Made by a program: the position numbers and the translations under genes
Source of the DNA: JBBDMU01 sp040905685
GTDB lineage: Bacteria > Bacteroidota > Rhodothermia > Balneolales > Natronogracilivirgulaceae
Direction of reading: 5' to 3'
Assembly: GCA_040905685.1 (NCBI GenBank)
Contig: JBBDRB010000104.1
Span: forward strand, 1 to 64,000
Length of the DNA stretch: 64,000 nt
In this document: positions 15,602-24,925 of the stretch, in pieces
Layout: every line of letters begins with the position of its first letter
How positions within the stretch are numbered: position 1 is the first letter of the stretch
The notes under the pieces: generated by a model
The model's database searches: none
Seen by the model: the letters and a program-made list of their open reading frames with translations, nothing else
Told to the model about the DNA's origin: nothing

Positions 15602-16588
15602 ATGCTTAATATAAAAAAATACGGCCGGCAGGGACTAAAACTGCCCGGTCTGGACATCGGCCTGGATCTCGGCGGACCGTATGCCCGCCATGTATTCATA
15701 TCCCACGGCCACGCCGATCACGTGCCCCGTGACAGGAAAATGCAGGTCTATGCCACCGAACCCACGGCCTGTATCATGAAGGCCCGTGGGTTTACCGGTG
15801 ATGTCAAAATTCTGCCGTTTTACGAAAAACTCCACCTCCCCCGGGCCACCGTACAGTTTTTCCCGGCCGGACATATCCTCGGGTCCGCCATGACCTATAT
15901 CCAAAGCGATCGGGGCAACGTGCTCTACACCGGAGATTGCCGTACTCCCCCTTCCCCGGCTACCGAAGGCTTTGCATTACCCGGCCAGGTGGACTATCTG
16001 ATCACCGAAGCCACGTTCAACCTGCCGGTCTACAAATGGCTGAGCCATGAGATCCTCTTCCGACAGATCAGGGACTTCTCCGTTGCCTCCATCGAGCAGG
16101 GGTATACGCCCGTGTACCTGTGTTATAATCTGGGCAAGGCCCAGGAGGTCATGCATGCCCTGTCCCCTTTGAACATCCCGGTTCAGATCCATAACGGAGG
16201 CGTGGCCCTCAGCGGGATTTACGAACGGTTCGGGGTTGACCTTGGCCGCTACCAACCCTACGATCGGTCAACGGTGCAGGATGGCATCCTTATCACCCCG
16301 GCCTCTTCTACGGACCAGGACATGGTCCAGGGTATAAAAAGAAGAAAAACAGCCTACGTTTCAGGCTGGGCATCGCGTGAATCCTGCCGGACCCAGCTGA
16401 ATGCCGATGCGCTGATCCCCCTGTCCGACCATATTGATTTCTTCCAGCTTATTGATCTGTGTGAAAAGCTGAACCCCGCCCACGTTTACATCACCCACAC
16501 GCCCGATGCCGCCGTTGTCCAGCATTATCTTGGCAAAGCCGGCATCGCCTCAACCAATCTACAACTGGAGTATGGACCCGATGATTGA
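15602..16588 (+). CDS. Metallo-beta-lactamase/beta-CASP exonuclease paired with DNA ligase
   Basis: The product is 328 aa from the ATG at 15602; ATGs at 15509 and 15545 exist but lie in terC remnant DNA. The zinc motif S-H-G-H-A-D-H, the later P-A-G-H-I-L-G-S-A and Y-T-G-D-C-R, and the C-terminal S-D-H-I-D-F are those of the YSH1/CPSF-like nuclease family (COG1236). A ligase-associated branch of this family accompanies bacterial ATP-dependent DNA ligases in repair operons. The ligase gene starts inside its last codons. The DEXH helicase and PdeM-type nuclease that complete the full repair cassette elsewhere are not here. Confidence 0.82.
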   Translation: MLNIKKYGRQGLKLPGLDIGLDLGGPYARHVFISHGHADHVPRDRKMQVYATEPTACIMKARGFTGDVKILPFYEKLHLPRATVQFFPAGHILGSAMTYIQSDRGNVLYTGDCRTPPSPATEGFALPGQVDYLITEATFNLPVYKWLSHEILFRQIRDFSVASIEQGYTPVYLCYNLGKAQEVMHALSPLNIPVQIHNGGVALSGIYERFGVDLGRYQPYDRSTVQDGILITPASSTDQDMVQGIKRRKTAYVSGWASRESCRTQLNADALIPLSDHIDFFQLIDLCEKLNPAHVYITHTPDAAVVQHYLGKAGIASTNLQLEYGPDD

Positions 16589-18374
16589 GCCGCCTTATCA
16601 ACCCGTTCCCCCGAACTCCTTCCGGCTGTTCTGTGAAACCGCCCAGCAGATTGCCGGGACCCGGGGCAGTAACGAAAAAACCGAACTATTTGTCCGCTAT
16701 CTGAAGGTTCTCACCGGGGAAAAGGACCTCCAACTGGCCACGCAGTTCCTGGGCGAAGGCGCTTTCTCCCGCATCTCAGGAAAACGGGCCTCCATCGGGC
16801 ATCGCACGGCTTCGGTGGCGGCTTCATCATTCTGCGAGGTTGACTATGAACTCGTTTTCAAGCCCTGCAGAACGGCACTGGGCAGCGCATCGGAGACCAT
16901 GGAAAAACTGATGCTCAACATCCCGGAAGCCGCCGCAAAACGAAAACCCGAGCCGGTTACCCTTCAGGAAATGGAATCCGAATTCATCAAGCTTGAACAG
17001 GCCCGGAAACGAATGGATAAGGAAGCGCTGCTCAGCCGGATCTGGAGCCGGCTCACCGCGCTGGAGATTAAATTCCATTACCGTATCCTCGGTCAGGGCA
17101 CCCTGCGTATCGGCTTTGAATCCAAAAGCATGGTCAGCGCCATGGCCACCGCATTCGATAAGGACATTCGGACGGTCCGCTACGTCCACATGATCACCGG
17201 CAGCCTGGGTAAAACGGCGGTCCTGTGCATGCGCGGCGACTTGCAAACGGCCCGGTTCAGCATGTTCCAGCCCATTTCCTTTATGCTGGCCTCCCCCCTG
17301 GAAACGGCATCCGGCGTGGACCTGAACCAATACATAGGCGAAGAGAAGTTTGACGGCATGAGATGCCAGGCTCATATCAGCGAGTCCAGGGTGGCCCTGT
17401 ATTCCCGCGATCTGAACGAGGTGACTCATATGTTCCCGGAAGTGGTGGAGGTCTTTTTAGAAAAGCAGCTCAGCGACACTGTTTTGGATGGTGAAATATG
17501 CGTGTTTAAGGACAATACCATCCAGGCGTTCCTGAGCCTCCAGAAACGCCTGGGAATCAGAAAACCCTCCGGAACGGTATTGCAGGAATATCCGGTTATT
17601 TTCATTGCCTACGATGTGCTCTACATACATGCCACGCCTGTGTTCGACCGGAAACTGCCTGAACGGCGAACTCTTCTTGAGAGCCTGTGCGCCCGGCACC
17701 GGATCGCCATCACCAGCCAGTTCGATCCGGTCGATGAGCCCTACCTGCAGCAGCGGTTCAACCAGGCATTAGGTCATGGGAATGAGGGGTTGATGCTCAA
17801 AAAGAAGGACAGCGTCTATGAGTACGGCCACCGTGGCAAATCCTGGCTTAAAGTCAAAAAACCAGGAGGGTCCATCGATACGGTGATCCTGTATGCCACG
17901 GCAGGCAGCGGCAAGCGGGGAGGGATCTATTCCGACTTCACCCTGGGCGTCAGCGTGAAAGGCGATGACCGTTATCAGGAGGATTTTATCCCTATTGGAA
18001 AAGCCTATGGCGGCTATACCGACCGGGAGCTGAAGGAGTTGAACCGGGAAATTCGTTCACTCATCGTCGAGCGCTTTGGTCCGACCCTCTCCCTGAAACC
18101 GGCCATTGTCGTCGAAATCGAGTTCGACAGTATACAGGTCAACAAACGCACCAAGGCCGGCTACACCCTCCGCCTGCCCCGTTTTAAAGCCATTCGCCGG
18201 GATCTCGGTCCCGGCGATGCCGATACGCTGAAAGACGTGGAAACCCTGTACCGGTTAAAAACGGACGAGCACCGGCAGGAGCAGGGACGGAACCGGTCGT
18301 TTAGCCTACCAGATCTTATTCAGCCTCAGGGTCAAGGAGTCAAAGACCGAATACAGCACCGGAACAATGACTAA
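16572..18374 (+). CDS. ATP-dependent DNA ligase
   Basis: The product is 600 aa from the ATG at 16572 (an ATG at 16581 is the alternative; both overlap the exonuclease end). An N-terminal DNA-binding domain spans about 1-200. The adenylation domain has motif I E-K-F-D-G-M-R with nucleophile Lys at about 259, then L-D-G-E-I-C, I-A-Y-D-V-L, G-N-E-G-L-M-L-K-K and S-W-L-K-V-K-K. An OB-fold domain follows. This is the archaeal/LigB-like type working with the upstream nuclease in repair, not the NAD-dependent replicative LigA. Its last 69 bases overlap the convergent RND pump gene, so about 22 C-terminal residues are antisense to the pump's C-terminus. Confidence 0.88.
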   Translation: MDPMIEPPYQPVPPNSFRLFCETAQQIAGTRGSNEKTELFVRYLKVLTGEKDLQLATQFLGEGAFSRISGKRASIGHRTASVAASSFCEVDYELVFKPCRTALGSASETMEKLMLNIPEAAAKRKPEPVTLQEMESEFIKLEQARKRMDKEALLSRIWSRLTALEIKFHYRILGQGTLRIGFESKSMVSAMATAFDKDIRTVRYVHMITGSLGKTAVLCMRGDLQTARFSMFQPISFMLASPLETASGVDLNQYIGEEKFDGMRCQAHISESRVALYSRDLNEVTHMFPEVVEVFLEKQLSDTVLDGEICVFKDNTIQAFLSLQKRLGIRKPSGTVLQEYPVIFIAYDVLYIHATPVFDRKLPERRTLLESLCARHRIAITSQFDPVDEPYLQQRFNQALGHGNEGLMLKKKDSVYEYGHRGKSWLKVKKPGGSIDTVILYATAGSGKRGGIYSDFTLGVSVKGDDRYQEDFIPIGKAYGGYTDRELKELNREIRSLIVERFGPTLSLKPAIVVEIEFDSIQVNKRTKAGYTLRLPRFKAIRRDLGPGDADTLKDVETLYRLKTDEHRQEQGRNRSFSLPDLIQPQGQGVKDRIQHRNND

Positions 18375-21300
18375 TGTCAAAAACGTGGCGAACGTTAGTC
18401 CGCTGATGATGGCTATGCCCATGGGTCCCCAAAACAGCGTGTTCTCCGAACCGAGCTGGAAGTCCGGTTCAAGATTGGCGAAAAGGCCCACGAAATCGAT
18501 ATTGATCCCGAAGGTCAGCGGTACCAGTCCCAGTATGGTTGTCAGGGCCGTCAGCACGACGGGACGAAAACGTATTCCGCCTGCTTCGATGATGGCCTCA
18601 TTGGTTGATTTGCCCTGATCGAGCATCTGCTTGATGTAATCGACCAGCACGATATTGTTTATGCATACGATGCCGGCCAGACTGATGATGCCGATGAACG
18701 TCATCAGGCTAAAGACCGTGCGAGTCAGCGTCAGTCCGGCGAAGACACCCGTCAGGCTGAGTCCGACAGCTATCATAATGATAAACGGAGCCCTAAGGCT
18801 GTTGAACTTAATGAGCATCACCAAAAAGATCAGGGCGAACCCAACGCCGAGGGCCGTCGTTAAAAAACCGAAACTCTCATCCTGATCTTCACTTTCGCCG
18901 GTGTATTCCAGGCTATAGCCTGCCGGCAAATCGGCCGTATAGCCGGCCAGCATTTCCTGAACCTCCATGAGCACCTGATTGGCGCTAAAGCCGGGTGATA
19001 CCTGCCCTTCCACCGTAGCCGTTCGCTGCAGATTCAGTCTGGTAATGGTTCCCAGACCGGATCCGTCAACAAAATCGGCGACCGATACAAGGTGGATCTG
19101 GTTGCCGGCCGCATTGGTTATAGTCAAGTTCTCCAGGCTCTCCAGATTATTACGGTCTTCCTGGCGCAGCCGGACGATAATATCGTATTCGTCTTCCCCA
19201 TCCCGGTAGCTTCCCGTTTCCAGCCCGTTCATGGCGATACGTATGGTCTGGGCAATGTCGGCAAGGCTCAGCCCGCTTTGGATGGCCCGTTCGTGATTGA
19301 TCAGAATGCGGTACTCGGGCAGACCGCCGCTGATGTTGTCGCGTACATCCACCAGGCCCGGAATGCGCCCGCTTTGCGATGCTTCTCTCAGCATGGAATT
19401 GATCTCTTCGGTTATGCGCTGAATTTCGGAGAAATCCTCACCCGATATTTCGATATTGACGGGCGGACCCGTAGGCGGACCCGTCTGCTCGGCCTCGATC
19501 TGGATCAGGGCATCGGGGATGTTCTGCAGCTGGTCGCGGATCTTTTCGAGGGTCCGGCTGCTGGGTTCCTCCCTGTCGGAAAAATCAATCATATTGATCG
19601 TTATGCGTGACAGCTCGGCACTGGGGAAGTTCCCGCCAAACGGGCCGCTCCCGCTCACTCCTACATTCACCAGAATATTCTCGATATTGGCCTTCGAATC
19701 CGGATTGGACTCCAGCAGCCCCTCCAGCCTGTTTTGTATTTGCCTCACCATATTATTGCTGGCCTCGATATTCATGCCGATCGGCCCTTCAATATTGACG
19801 ACCAGCTGGCCGGGCTCGCCCTCCGGGAAGAAGGAAACCCCGGTGGGTGCCGCAGAAAACCCGCCGACAATTAAAAATAAGATGCCAAACGTGGTATTGA
19901 CCAGCAATGCCCGGTTATCGGTCAGGATGAGATGCCGTTTTCGCAGCAGCAGACCGATGGATCCCAGGACCATTAACAGCAGGGGAAAAACCAACAGGGT
20001 CAGCAAGATGCCCAGTTCCAGAACGGTGCCTCCCAGCAGGTTCAATCCATAGATGATCAGGATCAGCAGGCCCACCAGAAAGCCGGTGATCATGCTGGCC
20101 TTCCTGCCGAGCAGTATCGTCTCGACCGTATGCACGATGATCCCGGCCAGGCCAAGGCCCAGCAGCAGAAGTCCGGGGATAAGCAGCACATAGCCGGCGT
20201 ACGCCGACACGGTGGTTAACAGCCCCCCCAGGATCGCTAACAGGATGCCGAGCGTAAAACAGCCCAGGCTGAAGGTGTTTCTGACCATGCTGCGCCGATA
20301 GGTGTAATCTTTTTGCAGCATCCAGGAGAGGAAATGCTGGTAGCCGGTTATAATGCGGGGCAGCGTTTGGGTAGTAAACCTTTTCGAGACAGGCTCAATA
20401 ACGAAACGGTAAAGCAAATAGATAACGGCCGCGGCCATGACCGTGACCGCCAGGGTAATCGGATTGATAATCCCGATGATAAGAGCGGTCAGGCTAAGCA
20501 GGACCACTCCCAGCCATTTGCCCAGCTTGCCCCGCTCAACTTTTTCTTCCGTATCGAGTTTGACCACCAGGGCCGTCAGCACGGGGTAAATGCCCAGGGC
20601 CACAAACAAGGAGCAGATCAATACAATGATCAGGGTCAGGGGCAGATAACTCATGAACTGGCCGATGATGCCCGGCCAGAAAAGCATGGGGGCAAAGGCA
20701 CCCACCAGGGTCAGCGTAGACGCCAGGAGCGCATAACCTACCTCGCCGGTGGCTTTCCGGGCGGCCTCAAACCGTTCGTATCCCTGTTCCAGATAGCGGT
20801 ATATATTCTCCACTACCACGATGGAGTTATCCACCAGAAGGCCCAGGGCAATGATCAGGCTGAACAAGATGATGAAGTTAACCGTATACCCGGCCGTCTG
20901 CAGCACGATAAACCCGACAAGAATAGACAGGGGAACGGCGGTACCCACCAAAAGGGCATTGCGGGCCCCGAGAAAGAACACCAGTACAAGAATTACAAAT
21001 ATCATCCCGCTGATGATGCTGTTCTCCAGATCGGTGATTAGAATATCGATATTATCGCTCATGTCCCCGGTGATCAGAACCTGGGTCCCGCCGGGGAAAA
21101 TAAATTCATCCAGGGCCGCGTAAATCCCTGCCGCCGTATCCAGGATATTGGCGCCCGGCCGTTTTAGGATATTGAGGCTGACCACCTGGTTCTCTTCAAC
21201 CTCACCGGGGAGGACAGGCATCATGTCACCGTTCTCATCTTCCTGTTGCAAAAGGATCAGCCGGGAATAACTCTGCCGATCTTCAAAACCAAACAGCACT

Positions 21301-22094
21301 TCGGCCAGATCTTTGACATAAATGAGCCCGGGTACGGGCTGTCCATCGTCATCGGTACCCGTGCCTACCACCAGTTCCTCGATCTGATTGGGATCGGTGA
21401 ACTCACCGCTGACCCGAAGCAGATACTCAAGCCGGTTGACATCCACCGTACCGCCGGGAATGGTAAGATTTTGCCCCTGAATGGTGCCGACGATCTGATT
21501 AAAGGATATATTATGGCCTTTAAGAGCCGCTAGATTCACATCGACCTGAACTTCCCTTTCCAGATTTCCGAATACATTCACCTCGCGCACCCCGGCCACC
21601 GTCTCCAGAACGTCTTCCAGCCTTTCCGCGGTTTCGGTAAGCCGGGAGAGGGAATAATCGGCCGACAAATTGACGGTCATTATCGGGAAATCATCGATAT
21701 CAATTTCCGTGATCAGGGGATCCTCGGCATCAGCCGGCAGATCGTTCCTGGCCAGGTCCACCCGTTCGCGCACCCTTTGGCTGGCTTCGATCAGCGGTAC
21801 ATCCAGGCCGAATTCGATGATGATCGTACTCACCCCCTCCATGGTCGTTGAACGGATCTCATCAATGCCGGTAATGCCCCGCAATTCCCTTTCCATAGGC
21901 TGGGTAACCAGTGATTCCATGTCGGAAGGACCAATGCCGGGGTATACCGTGGTGATGATATACATGGGGATTTCCACCGAGGGGTTGGCTTCCTTCGGTA
22001 TGGTGACATAGGAAGCCGCTCCGGCTATGACCAGCAGCAGGGTTAAAACTACAATACCCGTACGATTGTTAATGGATAGTTCTACAATTTTCAT
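18306..22094 (-). CDS. RND efflux pump inner-membrane transporter with extra membrane helices
   Basis: The 1262-aa protein is an AcrB/CusA-like RND transporter. TM1 is at about 12-30, the first periplasmic loop at 35-355, and TM2-TM6 at 358-512. TM4 carries the proton-relay region G-L-L-V-D-N-S-I-V-V-V-E-N with D422. A second periplasmic loop and TM8-TM12 follow. It is about 200 residues longer than usual. The excess lies between TM6 and TM7 (residues about 520-732) and contains about six further hydrophobic helices. It forms an operon with the adaptor and outer-membrane genes upstream (22117-24813) and the TetR gene before them. Substrate unknown; the adaptor type favours organic compounds over metals. 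Confidence 0.9.
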   Translation of the reverse strand: MKIVELSINNRTGIVVLTLLLVIAGAASYVTIPKEANPSVEIPMYIITTVYPGIGPSDMESLVTQPMERELRGITGIDEIRSTTMEGVSTIIIEFGLDVPLIEASQRVRERVDLARNDLPADAEDPLITEIDIDDFPIMTVNLSADYSLSRLTETAERLEDVLETVAGVREVNVFGNLEREVQVDVNLAALKGHNISFNQIVGTIQGQNLTIPGGTVDVNRLEYLLRVSGEFTDPNQIEELVVGTGTDDDGQPVPGLIYVKDLAEVLFGFEDRQSYSRLILLQQEDENGDMMPVLPGEVEENQVVSLNILKRPGANILDTAAGIYAALDEFIFPGGTQVLITGDMSDNIDILITDLENSIISGMIFVILVLVFFLGARNALLVGTAVPLSILVGFIVLQTAGYTVNFIILFSLIIALGLLVDNSIVVVENIYRYLEQGYERFEAARKATGEVGYALLASTLTLVGAFAPMLFWPGIIGQFMSYLPLTLIIVLICSLFVALGIYPVLTALVVKLDTEEKVERGKLGKWLGVVLLSLTALIIGIINPITLAVTVMAAAVIYLLYRFVIEPVSKRFTTQTLPRIITGYQHFLSWMLQKDYTYRRSMVRNTFSLGCFTLGILLAILGGLLTTVSAYAGYVLLIPGLLLLGLGLAGIIVHTVETILLGRKASMITGFLVGLLILIIYGLNLLGGTVLELGILLTLLVFPLLLMVLGSIGLLLRKRHLILTDNRALLVNTTFGILFLIVGGFSAAPTGVSFFPEGEPGQLVVNIEGPIGMNIEASNNMVRQIQNRLEGLLESNPDSKANIENILVNVGVSGSGPFGGNFPSAELSRITINMIDFSDREEPSSRTLEKIRDQLQNIPDALIQIEAEQTGPPTGPPVNIEISGEDFSEIQRITEEINSMLREASQSGRIPGLVDVRDNISGGLPEYRILINHERAIQSGLSLADIAQTIRIAMNGLETGSYRDGEDEYDIIVRLRQEDRNNLESLENLTITNAAGNQIHLVSVADFVDGSGLGTITRLNLQRTATVEGQVSPGFSANQVLMEVQEMLAGYTADLPAGYSLEYTGESEDQDESFGFLTTALGVGFALIFLVMLIKFNSLRAPFIIMIAVGLSLTGVFAGLTLTRTVFSLMTFIGIISLAGIVCINNIVLVDYIKQMLDQGKSTNEAIIEAGGIRFRPVVLTALTTILGLVPLTFGINIDFVGLFANLEPDFQLGSENTLFWGPMGIAIISGLTFATFLTLVIVPVLYSVFDSLTLRLNKIW

Positions 22095-22116
22095 AAATTC
22101 TTAATTATCCCAGCTT

Positions 22117-23187
22117 TTAATCCCTGACTTCATCCACCCGGACCACGTCCCCGACATTGAGGTTGCCCAGACCGGCTACAATGATCTCATCCCCGGAAAA
22201 CAATCCGTCTGATATGAGGATATTGCCCGCCGAGGACCGGCCCGTTGACACCGGACGGAATTCCGCGACCGGCCTTTCCCCCGTCCTGTTCACAACAAAT
22301 ACATTCTGGCCGGATTCATCCCGGACCAGAGCCGTTCTGGGTATGGTTATAACATCTTCCAGAAAGGAACGGGTAACCATGAGTTCAACCGTCATCTGGG
22401 GTTTCATGAACCGGTCGGGATTGTCTACCTCCACCTCAATGGGATACGTACGTGTCTGGGCGTTGATCACATTGCCGGAGAAAGTAATAACAGCTTCACG
22501 GATATTCCCGCCATAGGCTTCCAGGTTCACCGTTACCACAGACCCTTCACCGATCTCATTGGAATAACGCTCGGGCACCCCTGCCGATATCCGGACCTGG
22601 CGGGTATTGACCAGGCGCAGAACCGGATTGCCGGGAGAGAGCACCTCACCGGTTTCGACCATTCGCTCTTCCACACGGCCGTCGAAGGGTGCGGTGATGC
22701 TTGCATTTTCAAGCTGGGTTTCCGCCTGATCCAGCTGCGCCCTGGCCTGGTCTCTCTGAGACCGTACCATGCTGAATTCAAGAGGTGTTATGATCTCTTC
22801 TTCAAACAAGGGTTCCTGTCGTTCAAAAGCGTCCTGAGCCATTTCGTAGGTGGCCCTGGCCACGTCCAGATTAGCCTGGAGCATCGCCTCCTCGAGCTGG
22901 GCCACCACTTCTCCGGCAGCAACCTCAGACCCTCTGCGTTGTATTTCGAGCACCCGCCCGGAAGCCTCGGCCGAGATGACGGCGTCATTCATAGACTCGA
23001 CGGTGCCCGAAAGGTTGACGGCATCCTGGAACAGGCCAGGCTCAACGACCATCGTTTCCACGGCCACCACGCGGGTCCGGTCATTTTCAGGGGCCTCGTT
23101 GTTCCCGTTTTCGAGTCCGCTGTTATCGCAGGCCGGCACCACGGCCAGCAACAGCGCCCAGACCGGTAAACTTGAATACTTATGCAT
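22117..23187 (-). CDS. RND efflux periplasmic adaptor lipoprotein (membrane fusion protein)
   Basis: The 356-aa protein begins with a lipoprotein signal (V-V-P-A-C, lipidated Cys20), so it is anchored facing the periplasm. A biotinyl-lipoyl half motif (S-A-E-A-S-G-R-V), an alpha-helical hairpin (residues about 105-160), the second lipoyl half (A-P-F-D-G-R-V) and beta-barrel segments follow, as in HlyD/AcrA-type adaptors. It bridges the RND pump and the TolC-like protein encoded on either side of it, with short spacings of 22 and 39 bp. Confidence 0.9.
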   Translation of the reverse strand: MHKYSSLPVWALLLAVVPACDNSGLENGNNEAPENDRTRVVAVETMVVEPGLFQDAVNLSGTVESMNDAVISAEASGRVLEIQRRGSEVAAGEVVAQLEEAMLQANLDVARATYEMAQDAFERQEPLFEEEIITPLEFSMVRSQRDQARAQLDQAETQLENASITAPFDGRVEERMVETGEVLSPGNPVLRLVNTRQVRISAGVPERYSNEIGEGSVVTVNLEAYGGNIREAVITFSGNVINAQTRTYPIEVEVDNPDRFMKPQMTVELMVTRSFLEDVITIPRTALVRDESGQNVFVVNRTGERPVAEFRPVSTGRSSAGNILISDGLFSGDEIIVAGLGNLNVGDVVRVDEVRD

Positions 23188-23226
23188 TTTTTTTAATAAT
23201 TTTGTAAATAATATTTTCCGTCAAGG

Positions 23227-24813
23227 TTAAAACTCCGCGACCGACTGACCTATGGCCAGCTCAAAACTGCTCAGGGCATTCAGGTAATCGTAGACAGCCG
23301 ACAGATAGCCCAACCGGCTTTGGTCCAGCAGTGTGGAGGCTTGCCGTTCTTCGAGGCTGCTGCCCACACCCTCGCGCAACCGTGAGGAGGCGAAGTCATA
23401 ATTTTGCTGTGCCAGATCTATGTTGCGCTCCTGGCTTTCCACCCTTTGTTCCGCCGCCCTTAACTGGCGCACCGACTGGTCAATTTCCAGACGGACCGAA
23501 TTCAGCAGCTGCTCATAGTTAAGCTGCGACTGGCGTACCGCAATTTGGCGCTGCTGCACCTGTGCCCGGTTCTGTCCCCCCGAAAAGATGGACCAGCTCA
23601 TCTGTATTCCGACCGAAATATTCGGCTCCCAGTACTGGTTGGCAAAAAAGCTGCGCCGGGGTCCCGTGCTGAAGGCAAACGGATCATCCGGATCGGTTAT
23701 AACGGGGACCCGGTCGTCGGGAACATTACCCAGATAACTTAAGTCGGCGACGGCATTGACAACTGGAAAATACCGGGCCCGCGTAATCAGCCTGTCAATA
23801 TCGCTCATTTCAATAGCGCCCTCAGCCTGCCTGATATCCGGTCGCTGATCCAGGGCCGTCCGGTATGCATCCTCTACCCGGATATCCAGTTCAGGCATGC
23901 CCGCCATCTCAAGCTCGCCGATCAGCACGACGGGCTGCTCCACAGGCAAGCCAAGCAGCATGTTGATGTTTTTTGAGGCCAGCTCCGCCTGGTTTTCTAC
24001 CTCGATGAGTTCGGTCTCCAGGTTAACCAGCTCCACTTCGGTGCTGAGCATGTTTTGCCGGGATACCACCCCCTGTTCCACCTGCCTGCGGGTCTCCCTC
24101 AACGTTTCGGCCGTCCGCTCTACGCTGCCCTGGACAACCGCGGCCTGCTGCCGGCTGAGCAGAGCGCCGTAAAAAGCCGACCGCACCTCGTCGATGGTCA
24201 CCTGGCTTTGTCGCTGAAGACCGTATTCGTTCACATTCCTCAACGTTTCCGCACCGCGTATGGCAGCGAAAGCACTGCCATTGAACAGGGTTTGAGTGAT
24301 ATTCAGGGAATTGGCGAACTGGTTGTCTACCCCGAATGGATTACCCTGTTCTCCGGTAGCAATTCCGGCGTCTTCGAGGGCGGTCTGCCTTCGCTCCAGA
24401 TAGTCTGTGAATGAAATAGGCTGCTCCCCCGGCACATCGCCCAACCGGGCATTCTCGTTGAAAACGACCCAGTCGATGGCCCCGAAACTTTCGAACAGAC
24501 CTCCGGCTTCGGATCCGGCAAAAGGATTGGCCGTTACAATACTCCGGTTATAGCTTGACGATGCCGATACCTGCGGATAGACCGACCCCCAGGCCTCCCG
24601 TATCTGCTGCATGGCATTTTCCACATCCAGCTGAGTACCCCGCAGGGTGTAGTTATCAACCAGGGCAAGCTGTACAGCCTGATCCAGGGTCAAACGCAGG
24701 GTATCGTTTTGTGCATTGGTTTGCGCCTGGGAATCTCCACAAAAAGCAAGCAAATACACCAGGCATGCAACAGCAATGGGTTGCTTTGGATAAAATATCA
24801 ATGTTCGGAACAT
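23227..24813 (-). CDS. TolC-family outer membrane efflux protein
   Basis: The ATG at 24813 begins a normal signal peptide ending A-Q-A-Q (528 aa); a longer frame from a TTG at 24867 would put 18 unlikely residues in front. Two outer-membrane-efflux-protein repeats with long coiled-coil helices are seen, with many Gln, Arg and Glu heptads (for example R-A-A-E-Q-R-V-E-S-Q-E-R-N at about 460-475 of the longer frame). It forms the exit duct of the tripartite pump encoded downstream. Confidence 0.9.
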   Translation of the reverse strand: MFRTLIFYPKQPIAVACLVYLLAFCGDSQAQTNAQNDTLRLTLDQAVQLALVDNYTLRGTQLDVENAMQQIREAWGSVYPQVSASSSYNRSIVTANPFAGSEAGGLFESFGAIDWVVFNENARLGDVPGEQPISFTDYLERRQTALEDAGIATGEQGNPFGVDNQFANSLNITQTLFNGSAFAAIRGAETLRNVNEYGLQRQSQVTIDEVRSAFYGALLSRQQAAVVQGSVERTAETLRETRRQVEQGVVSRQNMLSTEVELVNLETELIEVENQAELASKNINMLLGLPVEQPVVLIGELEMAGMPELDIRVEDAYRTALDQRPDIRQAEGAIEMSDIDRLITRARYFPVVNAVADLSYLGNVPDDRVPVITDPDDPFAFSTGPRRSFFANQYWEPNISVGIQMSWSIFSGGQNRAQVQQRQIAVRQSQLNYEQLLNSVRLEIDQSVRQLRAAEQRVESQERNIDLAQQNYDFASSRLREGVGSSLEERQASTLLDQSRLGYLSAVYDYLNALSSFELAIGQSVAEF

Positions 24814-24857
24814 GGATGAAAAAAACTTAAAGATAACTAAGATATGTCTATTGGAAT

Positions 24858-24925
24858 AACTAAACAATTGATTGCTCTGATTTTTTTCCGCTGTTTATCT
24901 GTACGAAAAAAACAGTTGTTTAGTT
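24858..24925. promoter_or_regulatory. Long inverted repeat between tetR and the efflux operon
   Basis: AACTAAACAA (24858-24867) and TTGTTTAGTT (24916-24925) are perfect 10-bp reverse complements. A second, imperfect pair, CTGATTTTTTTC with GAAAAAAACAG, lies inside. The right arm covers the tetR stop codon and the left arm lies upstream of the TolC-like ATG. It may be a terminator or attenuator between regulator and pump genes, or two half-sites for the TetR protein. Confidence 0.5.

Noticed and set aside
20313..21041. Open frame of 242 codons on the plus strand inside the RND gene
   Set aside because: It is the antisense shadow of a conserved transporter, with repetitive Gln/Asn/Gly/Asp-rich sequence typical of reversed membrane-helix codons.
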